Source: Opitutales bacterium (GTDB lineage Bacteria > Verrucomicrobiota > Verrucomicrobiia > Opitutales > Coraliomargaritaceae). From it: a stretch of 64,000 nt of DNA. Numbering within the stretch: the first letter of the stretch is position 1; the number at the start of each line of letters is the position of its first letter. Shown here piece after piece: positions 23,934 to 32,674 of the stretch. The position numbers were made by a program, and so were the translations under genes. Below the pieces are notes generated by a model. The model ran no database searches. It saw nothing but the letters and a program-made list of their open reading frames with translations, and had not been told where the DNA came from. The DNA lies in contig JABBCA010000015.1 in the NCBI GenBank assembly GCA_018607135.1, positions 1 to 64,000 of the forward strand, read 5' to 3'.

Positions 23934-24659
23934 ATGAAAAAGACAACTACATTAATTACGCGTTCGGAGGATCGAATGCATACGCAAATTGACTGGCTGG
24001 ACAGTCGGCACAGTTTCTCTTTTGGAGGGCATTATGATGCCGACCGAATGGGCTTTGGTCCGCTGCGGGTGGTGAATGACGATGTCGTTGCCCCCGGAGG
24101 TGGCTTTGCGCCGCACCCTCACAGTGACATGGAAATTATCAGCATCGTTTTGGACGGCCAGTTACAGCACAAGGACAGTCTGGGTAATGGGCGCGTGATA
24201 CAAACGGGCGATATCCAATATATGAGCGCGGGCAGCGGTGTGACGCATAGTGAGTTCAATCCATCGGCTGAGAAGTCCTCTCATTTCATGCAGATCTGGA
24301 TTGAACCAAATGCGAAAGGGCTCGAGCCACGGTATGCGGATCAGCCTTTGGTCGGCGCTGAGGATGACGAATGGAGCTTGGTGCTTGCGCCTGACGGGCG
24401 TGATGGTTCGATTTCGATTCGACAGGATGTTGAGTTGCGCGCGGCGCGCTTGCTACCTGGGTCTAGCATTAAGTATCAAGTGGCTAAGCCCAATCGTGGA
24501 CTTTGGGTCTTTGTGATCGAAGGCTCTGTTTCGCTGGGTGATGAGCAGCTGGATAAAGGAGATTCGATTGCTTTGAGCGAGGTGGAAGGGGTCCAGCTAC
24601 GCAATGCGGGGGATCAGACCGCAAAAGTCATGGTGTTTGACGTGCCGCTCGGAGAGTAG
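23934..24659 (+). CDS. Pirin family protein
   Basis: About 241 residues from ATG 23934; the open frame begins earlier, inside doxX, but the family N-terminus starts here. The cupin metal site is visible as HPHSDMEI, with a further His (VTHSEFNP) and Glu. HSFSFGGHYD and the overall bicupin length fit pirin/YhhW proteins. Some family members oxidise quercetin; others act as redox switches. It is downstream of doxX in the same unit. The actual substrate cannot be read from sequence. Confidence 0.92.
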   Translation: MKKTTTLITRSEDRMHTQIDWLDSRHSFSFGGHYDADRMGFGPLRVVNDDVVAPGGGFAPHPHSDMEIISIVLDGQLQHKDSLGNGRVIQTGDIQYMSAGSGVTHSEFNPSAEKSSHFMQIWIEPNAKGLEPRYADQPLVGAEDDEWSLVLAPDGRDGSISIRQDVELRAARLLPGSSIKYQVAKPNRGLWVFVIEGSVSLGDEQLDKGDSIALSEVEGVQLRNAGDQTAKVMVFDVPLGE

Positions 24660-24706
24660 GTGGATACTCTGGGAGAGTCTTGCTCTCCGAGTGTAGCCGT
24701 CACGTT

Positions 24707-24780
24707 GTAGGGGCGTGACTTGACACGCCCGTCCGTGGTATTGCTTTGCCCTGAGCGGGCGCATCAAGTTGCGCCCCTAC
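24707..24780. repeat. REP pair (BIME-like), family D, between convergent genes
   Basis: GTAGGGGCGTGACTTGACAC then GCCC (24707-24732) and an inverted variant GGGCGCATCAAGTTGCGCCC then CTAC (24757-24780). Each arm can fold; both have a GTAGGGGCG outer end. Read on the minus strand, the right copy supplies the TAG stop (24777-24779) of tmk. Confidence 0.8.
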
Positions 24781-25421
24781 GATTTATGGGAGGGCGAAAG
24801 GCGCTTGGAGACGGCTTCCCAGATTTGGGACTGTAGGGCTTCGATACTTTGGCCGCCGTCGAGCACTAGAAAGCGCTCGGGTTCGTCGGCGGCTAGCTTG
24901 AGGTAGCCTGCGCGCACGGCTTCGAAGAATTCGAGGGCTTCTTGCTCCATGCGGTCGAGTTCACCGTTGCCGCGTGAGCGGACACGGGTCATTCCGACAT
25001 CGGGTGAGAGATCGATGAGAATCGTCAATTCTGGGCGGGTGTTACCTACCGCGAATTGATTGATCGTTGCGACCGACAGGCTGTCGATTTGGCGGGCGAC
25101 TCCTTGGTAGACCGTGGTCGAATCCATGAAACGGTCGCAGAGCACGACTTGGTCGGCATCGAGTGCGGGCTGGATACGTTCGCGCGTGAGTTGCGCACGG
25201 CTGGCGGTGAAGAGTAACAGTTCCGCTTCGGGAGCCATGCCTTCGCCTGCTTTGTCGTGTTGCAAAAGCTTGCGAACGGTTTCGCCGAGGGGCGTGCCTC
25301 CGGGCTCGCGCGTTTGCAGCACGGTGTTGCCGTCGGCTTCGAGGCGTTCGCGAAGTAGGCGAATCTGAGTGGATTTCCCACAGCCTTCGCCGCCTTCGAA
25401 AGTGATGAAGAGTCCAGCCAC
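24777..25421 (-). CDS. tmk: Thymidylate kinase
   Basis: About 214 residues from a GTG at 25421, four bases after the stop of the PfkB gene; the frame continues upstream into that gene and is not coding there. FEGGEGCGKST is the P-loop (about 8-18), DRFMDSTTVYQG the DR(F/Y/H) motif, and RSRGNGELDRME the LID. It phosphorylates dTMP to dTDP for DNA synthesis. The stop codon is the TAG of a REP-like repeat. Close spacing suggests co-transcription with the sugar kinase gene. Confidence 0.94.
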   Translation of the reverse strand: MAGLFITFEGGEGCGKSTQIRLLRERLEADGNTVLQTREPGGTPLGETVRKLLQHDKAGEGMAPEAELLLFTASRAQLTRERIQPALDADQVVLCDRFMDSTTVYQGVARQIDSLSVATINQFAVGNTRPELTILIDLSPDVGMTRVRSRGNGELDRMEQEALEFFEAVRAGYLKLAADEPERFLVLDGGQSIEALQSQIWEAVSKRLSPSHKS

Positions 25422-25425
25422 GTGT

Positions 25426-26535
25426 TTACCAGGTGCCGATGAATTCTTGCAGCTCGTCGAGTGATGGGCTGACCGCGGTGCGGACGTAGAAGCCTGAGGT
25501 GGCAACTGCGACTGTGAGCGCGGCCGTGGGTGACAAGCCGATCATACGCCCTGTGACAAAACCAGAATTGAAGTGGTCGCCTGCGCCCGTCGTGATCTTT
25601 GGCTTTTCGCAGTAAGGACCTTTGACGTAAGCAGTGCCCTCAGGAGTCGCGCAAGCAGCGTCGTGCGTTGGGTGAACCACGACAGTGTTGAGCTTGAGCT
25701 TGGTGCGAATGCGTTCGGCGAGGACCTGTAAGTTTTCTGGTGTGTTCTCAAGCGGGCTGAAGCCGAGGAGCTTATCGACTTGCTCTGCTTCACGTAGGTT
25801 GAGGCCTAGAATGACTTTGCCGAACTGCTCAAATTTACCGAAGAGACCGAGCACTTCGAGAAGGTCTTCATCGGAGCGCTTTTCTGGATCGGCGAGGTCA
25901 AAAAAGAAGATGCGGTCTGGGTTTTCTTTGACGCCGGGGAGAAGGCGATTCAGGAAGTCGTTGAAGACGTCGGAGAGGAACGGAATCATCGTCCAGTTGA
26001 CCATGGCGATGCTGTCAGAATCGTTGAAAATCTCCGTGAGAGTATCGGCACCTACTGCGGTAATGATATGCTCGTAGTTGATCTCGTCGAGACTCGCCAT
26101 GGAGCCGAGCATGATCTTGCCGTCGGTAAATTCTGCTGCGTGCGTGATGCCTGGGTCAGTGATGGAGATCGCATTGGTGCGCTTGGCAAAGTCTTCGAAG
26201 ACAGGGTGGATGCTGGTTTTTCCGAGTGCGCCAAGATAGCGAACCTGAATGCCGTGCGCGCTTTGCGCGTTGGCCATGATCGGGCCATTGCCGCCGAGCT
26301 TTTCCACGACAGGTGCGAGCTCGATGTTTGCGCTCTTGCCTGCGGCGGAGCTGATGCGCGCCCCAAACTCTGCGATGGTTGGGATCGCATCAAACTGATC
26401 GCCTGGACCGTGGCGTTTGTCGACCGGGTGCACGATCTTGTCGACAAATCCATCGATGCCGACGAGTGCTTTTTTACTGTTTGCGAGAGCGGCGTTCTCT
26501 TTCAGTTCGCTAAGGGTAAGTGTTTTATTGTGCAT
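25426..26535 (-). CDS. PfkB family carbohydrate kinase
   Basis: Protein of 369 residues. GIDGFVDKIV at the N-terminus and ITTGAGDHFNSGFVTG near the C-terminus are PfkB (ribokinase-like) signatures; the Asp of GAGDHF is the catalytic base. LGGNGPIMANA lies in the substrate region. The middle is longer than ribokinase and carries a DEINYEH segment. It would phosphorylate a sugar or nucleoside with ATP; the substrate is not readable. It is followed by tmk in the same transcription unit. Confidence 0.88.
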   Translation of the reverse strand: MHNKTLTLSELKENAALANSKKALVGIDGFVDKIVHPVDKRHGPGDQFDAIPTIAEFGARISSAAGKSANIELAPVVEKLGGNGPIMANAQSAHGIQVRYLGALGKTSIHPVFEDFAKRTNAISITDPGITHAAEFTDGKIMLGSMASLDEINYEHIITAVGADTLTEIFNDSDSIAMVNWTMIPFLSDVFNDFLNRLLPGVKENPDRIFFFDLADPEKRSDEDLLEVLGLFGKFEQFGKVILGLNLREAEQVDKLLGFSPLENTPENLQVLAERIRTKLKLNTVVVHPTHDAACATPEGTAYVKGPYCEKPKITTGAGDHFNSGFVTGRMIGLSPTAALTVAVATSGFYVRTAVSPSLDELQEFIGTW

Positions 26536-26697
26536 ATATGAATAAAATCAGTTTCGTTTTTGTATGCGTATGTTTTCCGTCTCGCAAACCATTTGTGGAT
26601 AGAGTGTGGAAAGCTTTTTCGGTTTTTTGCTGGCAGGCAATTGAACGCACGTTGTTAATAGCGGTCTATCCAGCAAACACCTTTCAACTATTCGTTT

Positions 26698-27432
26698 ATG
26701 AGCCTTCCTTTTGCCTTCGATTCATTGTTAATTTACGCAGCCTCTGGCCCCAACGTGTTTACTTATTTCGGGCAGTCTAATTTTGCAGGTAAGGTCGTTA
26801 TCCTGATTCTTGCACTTTTTAGCATCGTGGCTTGGACGGTGATGCTCGGCAAGCACCTCGACCTTTCCAAGCTTCGCTCACAGAATCTTCGCTATGAGCG
26901 TGCGCTCAGCAAAGAAGCACAGTTGCTCGCCCTGGATGCAGATCGGCCAGGAAAGGGCAGTGGGCTTTATTACAACATCGTGCGCGAGGCGCTGGAAGCA
27001 TTCTACCGTTACGGCGGTGCAGTGGTGGACAAAGACACACATCGTGCCACCTTGCGTATGGGGCACGTGGAAAATGCACTACAACGTGCCGTGGCCGAGC
27101 AGATCATTCGCTATGAATCGAAGATGGTGGTGCTGGGCTCGATTGTGACGGGTGCGCCGTTTCTGGGTCTGCTTGGAACTGTCTGGGGCGTGATGGATGC
27201 TTTTGGCGGCATGGCTGGTGCTGGTTCCGCGAGTTTGCAGAGTTTAGCGCCGGGTGTTTCGGGCGCGTTGTTGACCACGGTGATGGGGCTCGTCGTGGCG
27301 ATTCCTTCGGTGTTTGGCTATAACTACCTTTTGCAAAATACCAAGATCGCCGTGGTCGAGCTGGAGAACTTTGCGAGCACGGTTGCCGACCGCATTGAAC
27401 TCGAAGCCCAAGCCGCCGCAGCCGAAGCGTAG
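26698..27432 (+). CDS. MotA/TolQ/ExbB proton channel family protein
   Basis: Protein of 244 residues with three membrane helices (about 30-55, 135-160 and 175-205). The GAPFLGLLGTVWGVMDAFGGM and LSPGVSGALLTTVMGLVVAIPS-type stretches are the conserved core of ExbB/TolQ. The protein forms the inner-membrane channel that, with the ExbD-like protein downstream, drives a TonB- or TolA-like protein. It begins the three-gene plus-strand energy module (26698-28654). Absence of TolB and Pal genes nearby leaves Exb and Tol options open. Confidence 0.92.
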   Translation: MSLPFAFDSLLIYAASGPNVFTYFGQSNFAGKVVILILALFSIVAWTVMLGKHLDLSKLRSQNLRYERALSKEAQLLALDADRPGKGSGLYYNIVREALEAFYRYGGAVVDKDTHRATLRMGHVENALQRAVAEQIIRYESKMVVLGSIVTGAPFLGLLGTVWGVMDAFGGMAGAGSASLQSLAPGVSGALLTTVMGLVVAIPSVFGYNYLLQNTKIAVVELENFASTVADRIELEAQAAAAEA

Positions 27433-27469
27433 TATTCGCCATTAGTAATCACTCATTATTCATTAAGTT

Positions 27470-27883
27470 TTGGCTCGTAAATTTCATAGAAAGAATCGGC
27501 TCTCTGCGCTGACCGAGATCAACGTCACTCCGCTGATTGACCTCGCCTTTGCCTTGTTGATTATCTTCATGATCACAACTCCGTTGTTGGAGCAAACCAT
27601 CGAGGTGAGCCTTCCTGTAGAGTCTGCAAAGGCTCAACCCGAAGAGCGTGAAGACTTTCAGTCCATCTCGATCGATGCGTCCGGCAACCATTATTGGGGA
27701 GAGAACCCAGTGACGATTGTCGAGCTCGGTGATTTACTTGATACCGTTGCAATGAACCCGGACCCTCCCGTCTTGAGCCTTCGCGCGGATTCGCAGCTCA
27801 CATACCAAAAGGTCATCACCGTGGTGGATATGATCAAGCAACGTAAACTCTCAAAGATCAGCCTCGATACCAAAGTCGAGTAG
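27470..27883 (+). CDS. ExbD/TolR family biopolymer transport protein
   Basis: Protein of 137 residues, starting with TTG at 27470. The N-terminal helix carries the channel Asp24 in NVTPLIDLAFALLIIFM, which is the proton-path residue in ExbD/TolR, and is followed by a periplasmic domain from about 45. It joins the ExbB-like protein in a proton-driven motor. It lies 37 bases after the ExbB-like gene and nine bases before the TonB-like gene. The low sequence similarity outside the helix is normal for the family. Confidence 0.9.
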   Translation: MARKFHRKNRLSALTEINVTPLIDLAFALLIIFMITTPLLEQTIEVSLPVESAKAQPEEREDFQSISIDASGNHYWGENPVTIVELGDLLDTVAMNPDPPVLSLRADSQLTYQKVITVVDMIKQRKLSKISLDTKVE

Positions 27884-27892
27884 TGTGACATC

Positions 27893-28654
27893 ATGAATTT
27901 TCGTAAGAACCAAGCATTTTGGACCTCCGTGATTCTGCACCTTGTGGTGCTGTTTGCGTTGTTGCTTGGAGTCATCATAGAGGCCTTTAAGCCGAAGGAG
28001 AAGTTGCACGTGTTTCAAATGGTGGATCCGCCTAGCAATAGCATGACGCCTTCCTTGGACACGCCTCCGCCGCAAGTGCAGCCGCAGGAGTCGAAGCCGC
28101 TCGACCTACCTGATATCCCTGCCCTCGCACCTGTTCCTGAGCCCGTTTTACCCGACCCGCCGGCTCCGACCGAGGCGAAGCCAAAGCCTAAGCCGAAGCC
28201 AGTTGAACCATTGATGAGTGCTGACGAATTCTTTAAAAAGAACCCGATCAAGGAAAAGAAGCCGCGCACGCAGACCCAGCCAAAGCCAGTGCCAAACATC
28301 AAACTCGACCGTAGTGAGATTCGCGTGCCAGATACGTATATTCCTTCGCCCTCGAATCAAAGCATGACTTCGCAGGAGCAAGACGCCATGCGCCGTTATG
28401 TCGGGCAAATTTCGGCAATGTTGAATCGCGCGTGGATCAAGCCCGGTAGCCTTGCGGGATTGGACCTAAAAGTGGTCGCCACCTTCTATGTCGATTCTTC
28501 GGGTCGCATTAGCAACATCAGCTTCCGACCTGGATCTGGAAATGCGTCGTTTGATACTTCGGTGAGAGCTGCATTTGCGAAAATCCGCACGGCAGGTCCC
28601 ACGCCTACTGGGAAGGGGCAGGAGATTCGGATTAGTTTCAATATGTTGGATTAG
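27893..28654 (+). CDS. TonB/TolA-like energy transducer
   Basis: Protein of 253 residues. A membrane helix (about 10-32) is followed by a Pro/Lys-rich extended region (about 45-125, including repeated PKPKPKP) that can span the periplasm, then a C-terminal domain (about 165-253) with VVATFYVDSSGRISNISF. That layout is shared by TonB and TolA; the C-terminus looks more TonB_C-like. It couples the ExbB/ExbD motor to an outer-membrane partner. It is the last gene of the unit and is followed by a hairpin terminator. Confidence 0.88.
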   Translation: MNFRKNQAFWTSVILHLVVLFALLLGVIIEAFKPKEKLHVFQMVDPPSNSMTPSLDTPPPQVQPQESKPLDLPDIPALAPVPEPVLPDPPAPTEAKPKPKPKPVEPLMSADEFFKKNPIKEKKPRTQTQPKPVPNIKLDRSEIRVPDTYIPSPSNQSMTSQEQDAMRRYVGQISAMLNRAWIKPGSLAGLDLKVVATFYVDSSGRISNISFRPGSGNASFDTSVRAAFAKIRTAGPTPTGKGQEIRISFNMLD

Positions 28655-28710
28655 CATCGGAGGCCCGCGCAAGCGCGGACGCCACGTGATGGCTCTAGGT
28701 TTTTGACAAA

Positions 28711-28741
28711 AAAGGCCGCCCTCGAATTGAAGGCGGCCTTT
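28711..28741. terminator. Bidirectional rho-independent terminator
   Basis: AAAGGCCGCC, 11-base loop, GGCGGCCTTT, with A-tract on the left and T on the right, so it works on both strands. It separates the ExbB/ExbD/TonB unit from the convergent dapL gene. Confidence 0.92.
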
Positions 28742-28764
28742 GTGGAAATCGTTCTAGCAGGTGC

Positions 28765-30009
28765 TTAGAAGGTGAACTGGTAGTTCGCGAGGCGTTGACC
28801 GATTTCCGCCATGATGGCCTTTTCGGCGTCTTCACCTTTTCCTGCGAAAGTCACTGAGAAGCGGACGAAATTACCGCAATCATCCCAAGGCACGGTGCTG
28901 ATGAGTTCGTTGGTGATGAGCCATTGGCTGAATGCTTCACCGCTGTCGAACTCAGTGGTTTCGCCATTGAAAGTCACTGCAGACGGTGCGGTCACATAGA
29001 GGAAGAAGCTGCCTTGTGGCTTCTTCGCGGAGAAACCTGCGCTGTTGAGGGCTTCGACTAGGAAATCCATGCGACGAGAGTATTTCGCAGCGATCTCTTC
29101 AGTGATTTGCGGGTTCGCGAGTGCGGCTGCACCTGCCTTTTGGATGGCAAGAAACTGACCCGAGTCGGAGTTGTCCTTCATGTCAGCATAAGCCTTGACG
29201 ATGAGCGGGTTGCCGACGACGAAACCGATGCGCCAGCCAGTCATGTTGTAGCTCTTAGAGAGGGAGTGGAGCTCGATGGCCACTTCCTTTGCGCCTTCGA
29301 CTTGGAAGATCGAAGTTGGGCTACCTTCAAAAATGAGTGAAGCGTAGGCTGCGTCCTGTAGGATAATGAGGTTGTTTGCTTTGGCAAAAGCCACTGCCTT
29401 TTCGAAGAACTCAAGTGTCGCCGATGCGCCAGTTGGGTTGTTCGGGTAGTTGAGCACCATGATCTTTGCCTTCGCGACGACGTCTGCTGGCACGGCATCG
29501 AGGTCGGGTAGGAAGTGGTTCGCCTCCTCGAGCTTCATGTTATAAACCTCGCCGCCGAGATATTTAGCATGTGTGCCCAGCACAGGGTAGCCAGGGACGG
29601 TCATGAGCACGTAGTCGCCTGGGTTGATAAAGCAGGCGGGGATCATGGAAAGTGCGGTCTTTGAACCGATGGAGTGCACCACTTCAGTTTCAGCGCAGAT
29701 GTCGTTCACGCCGAAGACTTCAGCCATGTATTTCGCGGCCGCAGCTTTGAATTCGTCGCCACCGTTGTCCGCATAGCCGCGGTTCTCTTCCTTGGCGGCT
29801 TCAGCTTGTAAGGTTTCAACGACGATTGGGAACGCCATTTCGTCAGGCTCACCCACGCCCATGTCGATCAAGTCGACATCAGGCTTTGCTTTTTTAGCCG
29901 CCTTCTTCGCGCGTTTGATTTTCTCAAACTTATAGATGGCAGTGGACTTGCCATATTGATTGCCACCGATACGTTCGGCGAAAAGTTCTTGGATGTAAGG
30001 ATCGCTCAT
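28765..30009 (-). CDS. dapL: LL-diaminopimelate aminotransferase
   Basis: Protein of 414 residues, class I/II PLP aminotransferase. GVGEPDEMAF near the N-terminus, NYPNNPTGA, and the Schiff-base region SLSKSYNMTGWRIGF (Lys in SKS) are visible. The N-terminal ERIGGNQYGKSTAIYKFEKI is typical of the DapL group, which converts tetrahydrodipicolinate to LL-diaminopimelate in one step for lysine and peptidoglycan. Such DapL enzymes are known in Verrucomicrobium. It ends close to the bidirectional terminator. Confidence 0.88.
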   Translation of the reverse strand: MSDPYIQELFAERIGGNQYGKSTAIYKFEKIKRAKKAAKKAKPDVDLIDMGVGEPDEMAFPIVVETLQAEAAKEENRGYADNGGDEFKAAAAKYMAEVFGVNDICAETEVVHSIGSKTALSMIPACFINPGDYVLMTVPGYPVLGTHAKYLGGEVYNMKLEEANHFLPDLDAVPADVVAKAKIMVLNYPNNPTGASATLEFFEKAVAFAKANNLIILQDAAYASLIFEGSPTSIFQVEGAKEVAIELHSLSKSYNMTGWRIGFVVGNPLIVKAYADMKDNSDSGQFLAIQKAGAAALANPQITEEIAAKYSRRMDFLVEALNSAGFSAKKPQGSFFLYVTAPSAVTFNGETTEFDSGEAFSQWLITNELISTVPWDDCGNFVRFSVTFAGKGEDAEKAIMAEIGQRLANYQFTF

Positions 30010-30117
30010 AATTAAATGACTAATGATATCTAGCTAATAGCTAGGAGTTCTAGGTTGTGGATGAATATTATTGTGAAAAAGTAGGTAACCGATACGAAAT
30101 CTAAGAGAAACCTTGTT

Positions 30118-30960
30118 ATGCAGACAATTCAATCGGTCAACGAAATGCAATCTCACGCCATCGGCTTGCGCTCTAGCGGTCGATTGATCGCGCTGGTCCC
30201 TACGATGGGCTGCCTGCACGAAGGCCATCTCTCCCTGATAGATATTGCCAAAGAGAAGGCTGACAAAGTCATTGTTTCGATATTTGTCAACCCCACCCAG
30301 TTTGGGCCCAACGAGGATTACGATAAATATCCCCGTATGTTGGAGCAAGATATCGAGAAATGCCGCGAGCGCGGAGCAGATATCGTCTTTAATCCGTCGC
30401 TCAGCGAAATGTATCCAGAGGGCTTCTCCACGTATGTGAATGAAGAGGAGATCACTGATGGCCTATGTGGAATTTCGCGCCCCAATCATTTTCGTGGAGT
30501 GACGACGGTCTGTCTGAAGCTATTTAACATCACACGTCCAGACATTGCCGTTTTTGGGCAGAAGGACGCCCAGCAATGTGCCGTGATTCGTAAGATGGTA
30601 GAGGATTTAAACATTCCCGCAGAAATCGTCGTCGGCGCGACGCATCGCGATCCAGATGGCCTTGCGACTAGCTCGCGTAATGCGTATTTAACATCACTCC
30701 AGCGCCAAGAGGCGCTGAGCATTTCGAAGTCGCTTAACATCGCTATAGGCATGGTTGAAGAGGGCGTGCGTAGCGTCGATCGCGTCGTCGCCGAGATTAC
30801 GCACCACTTGTCACTTTCCCGAAAAGTTCGCGTGATCTATGTGCAAATCGTGCACCGCGACACGATGAAGCCCGCACGCGAAATCATACCCGGAAAGCAA
30901 GTGATCACCGTTGCTGTCTGGGTCGACCAAACACGTTTGATTGATAATGCGTTGATTTAG
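30118..30960 (+). CDS. panC: Pantothenate synthetase
   Basis: Protein of 280 residues. PTMGCLHEGHLSLI has the HxGH nucleotide-binding motif (His34, His37), and PTQFGPNEDYDKYPR and the KMSKS-like SSRN region are in place. It joins pantoate and beta-alanine with ATP to make pantothenate. panE is at 34.7 kb and coaB at 59.3 kb in this window, but panB, panD and coaC are absent, so the CoA pathway is scattered. It is divergent from dapL, 108 bases apart. Confidence 0.95.
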   Translation: MQTIQSVNEMQSHAIGLRSSGRLIALVPTMGCLHEGHLSLIDIAKEKADKVIVSIFVNPTQFGPNEDYDKYPRMLEQDIEKCRERGADIVFNPSLSEMYPEGFSTYVNEEEITDGLCGISRPNHFRGVTTVCLKLFNITRPDIAVFGQKDAQQCAVIRKMVEDLNIPAEIVVGATHRDPDGLATSSRNAYLTSLQRQEALSISKSLNIAIGMVEEGVRSVDRVVAEITHHLSLSRKVRVIYVQIVHRDTMKPAREIIPGKQVITVAVWVDQTRLIDNALI

Positions 30961-31053
30961 AAAAGAAGTTAGAATTCAGAAGCTAGAACTTAGTTTCGGA
31001 ATTCTGTGATTTGCTTCTAACTACTACCTACTACCTACTATTTTCTTTTTTTA

Positions 31054-32664
31054 ATGTCCAATTCTTATGATGTAATTGTCGTCGGCAGTGGTATTGCTGG
31101 TTTGAGCTATGCGTTGAAGGTAGCGGAGGCTCGGCGTCGGGTTGCGATTATTACGAAAAAGAATTCTGCGGAATCGAATACGAACTACGCGCAGGGCGGA
31201 ATCGCTGCGGTGACTTCTCAGACCGACAACGTGGAAATGCATGTTTCGGATACTTTGATTGCGGGCGATGGACTTTGTGATGAGGCCGTGGTGCGTGAGA
31301 TTTTGAAAGATGGCGCCGAAGGTATCGAAGAATTGGCGAGCCGAGGCGTCGAGTTTACTCAGCTCGAAGATGGTCGTGTGTCACTCGGCAAAGAGGGTGG
31401 GCATTCGAAGCGGCGTATTCTGCACGTGAAGGATGTTACAGGGAAGGCCATTGAGGATGCCTTAGTGCATAGCATTGAGAGCTCGCCGAATATTGATATT
31501 TTTGAGCATCACTTTGCGATCGAATTGATTACCTCGTCGAAGCTGAAGAAGCTTGGCCACTCTGCTCCTGCGGGGGAGGATCGAGTGTTGGGTCTTTACG
31601 CGCTGGATACGCATAGTGAGCACGTTGAAACGTTTTCGGCTCCAGTGGTGATGCTCGCGACGGGTGGTATCGGCCAAGTGTATCAATATACCACCAATCC
31701 ATTTATTGCGACCGGAGATGGGATTGCGATGGCGTATCGCGCGGGCGTCGAAGTGCGAAATATGGAGTTTATTCAGTTTCATCCGACTGCATTTTATGGA
31801 GTCGGCTCCGACCGCTTTTTGATCTCTGAGGCCGTTCGTGGCGAAGGTGCGATTCTGCGTAATTTAAAAGGCGAGGCTTTCATGGAGAAGTATGATGAGC
31901 GCAAGGAGCTGGCGCCACGCGATGTGGTTGCTCGGGCGATCGACTCCGAGATGAAGCAGTCGGGCTCGCGTCATGTCTGGCTGGATACACGTGGGATTTC
32001 TCTGAAGGAATTACATGAACGCTTCCCTAATATCTACGATTATTGTGCCAAGCAAGGCATCGCACTTGAAAAAGACATGATCCCAGTGGTCCCAGCGGCG
32101 CACTATTTGTGTGGGGGAGTGAAGACGAATTTAGAGGGTGAAACCTCGCTGCCGGGTCTGCTGGCATGCGGCGAAGTGGCGAGCACGGGGCTGCATGGGG
32201 CGAATCGCTTGGCGAGTAATTCATTGCTTGAAGCAGTTGTGATGGCCAATCGTGGTGCGGAGACCACCTGTGCGTATTTATCAAAATCAAAGCTCAGCGA
32301 AGTAACGCTACCCGATTGGGTCGATGGCGACGTGCGCGACTCGGATGAGCGCGTGGTCCTTCTCCATAATTGGGATGAGGTGAAACGCACGATGTGGGAC
32401 TACGTTGGCATTGTGCGCACAGACAAGCGCCTTGAAAGGGCGCGCACGCGTATTCAAACCTTAGAGCGAGAGATTAACGAATACTATTGGGACTTCAAGG
32501 TGGACGAGAGTTTGCTTGAGTTGCGCAATTTAATTCTGGTAGCAAGTCTTGTAGTGGATTGTGCACTACAGCGTAAAGAGAGCCGTGGGCTACATTACAC
32601 TTTAGACTATCCTGAGAAGTCTACGAGCCTAGTTGATTCACGTGTTCACTTGGATATACGTTAG
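31054..32664 (+). CDS. nadB: L-aspartate oxidase
   Basis: Protein of 536 residues. The FAD-binding GSGIAGLSYAL (12-22) and the substrate loop NYAQGGIAAV are followed by ATGGIGQVYQYTTNP, the FIQFHPTAFYG catalytic segment and the HxxGANRLASNSLLEAVV motif near the C-terminal side, exactly as in NadB and its fumarate reductase relatives. It makes iminoaspartate, the first step to NAD. nadA and nadC are not in this window. It lies downstream of panC by about 90 bases with a repetitive TACTACC-type leader. Confidence 0.95.
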   Translation: MSNSYDVIVVGSGIAGLSYALKVAEARRRVAIITKKNSAESNTNYAQGGIAAVTSQTDNVEMHVSDTLIAGDGLCDEAVVREILKDGAEGIEELASRGVEFTQLEDGRVSLGKEGGHSKRRILHVKDVTGKAIEDALVHSIESSPNIDIFEHHFAIELITSSKLKKLGHSAPAGEDRVLGLYALDTHSEHVETFSAPVVMLATGGIGQVYQYTTNPFIATGDGIAMAYRAGVEVRNMEFIQFHPTAFYGVGSDRFLISEAVRGEGAILRNLKGEAFMEKYDERKELAPRDVVARAIDSEMKQSGSRHVWLDTRGISLKELHERFPNIYDYCAKQGIALEKDMIPVVPAAHYLCGGVKTNLEGETSLPGLLACGEVASTGLHGANRLASNSLLEAVVMANRGAETTCAYLSKSKLSEVTLPDWVDGDVRDSDERVVLLHNWDEVKRTMWDYVGIVRTDKRLERARTRIQTLEREINEYYWDFKVDESLLELRNLILVASLVVDCALQRKESRGLHYTLDYPEKSTSLVDSRVHLDIR

Positions 32665-32674
32665 GCTCGCTCAC

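Noticed and set aside
26698-28654. A complete Tol-Pal system
   Set aside because: Only ExbB/TolQ-, ExbD/TolR- and TonB/TolA-like genes are present; a terminator follows, and no TolB or Pal gene is seen. The beta-propeller-like gene at 21060 has no signal peptide, so I do not call it TolB.
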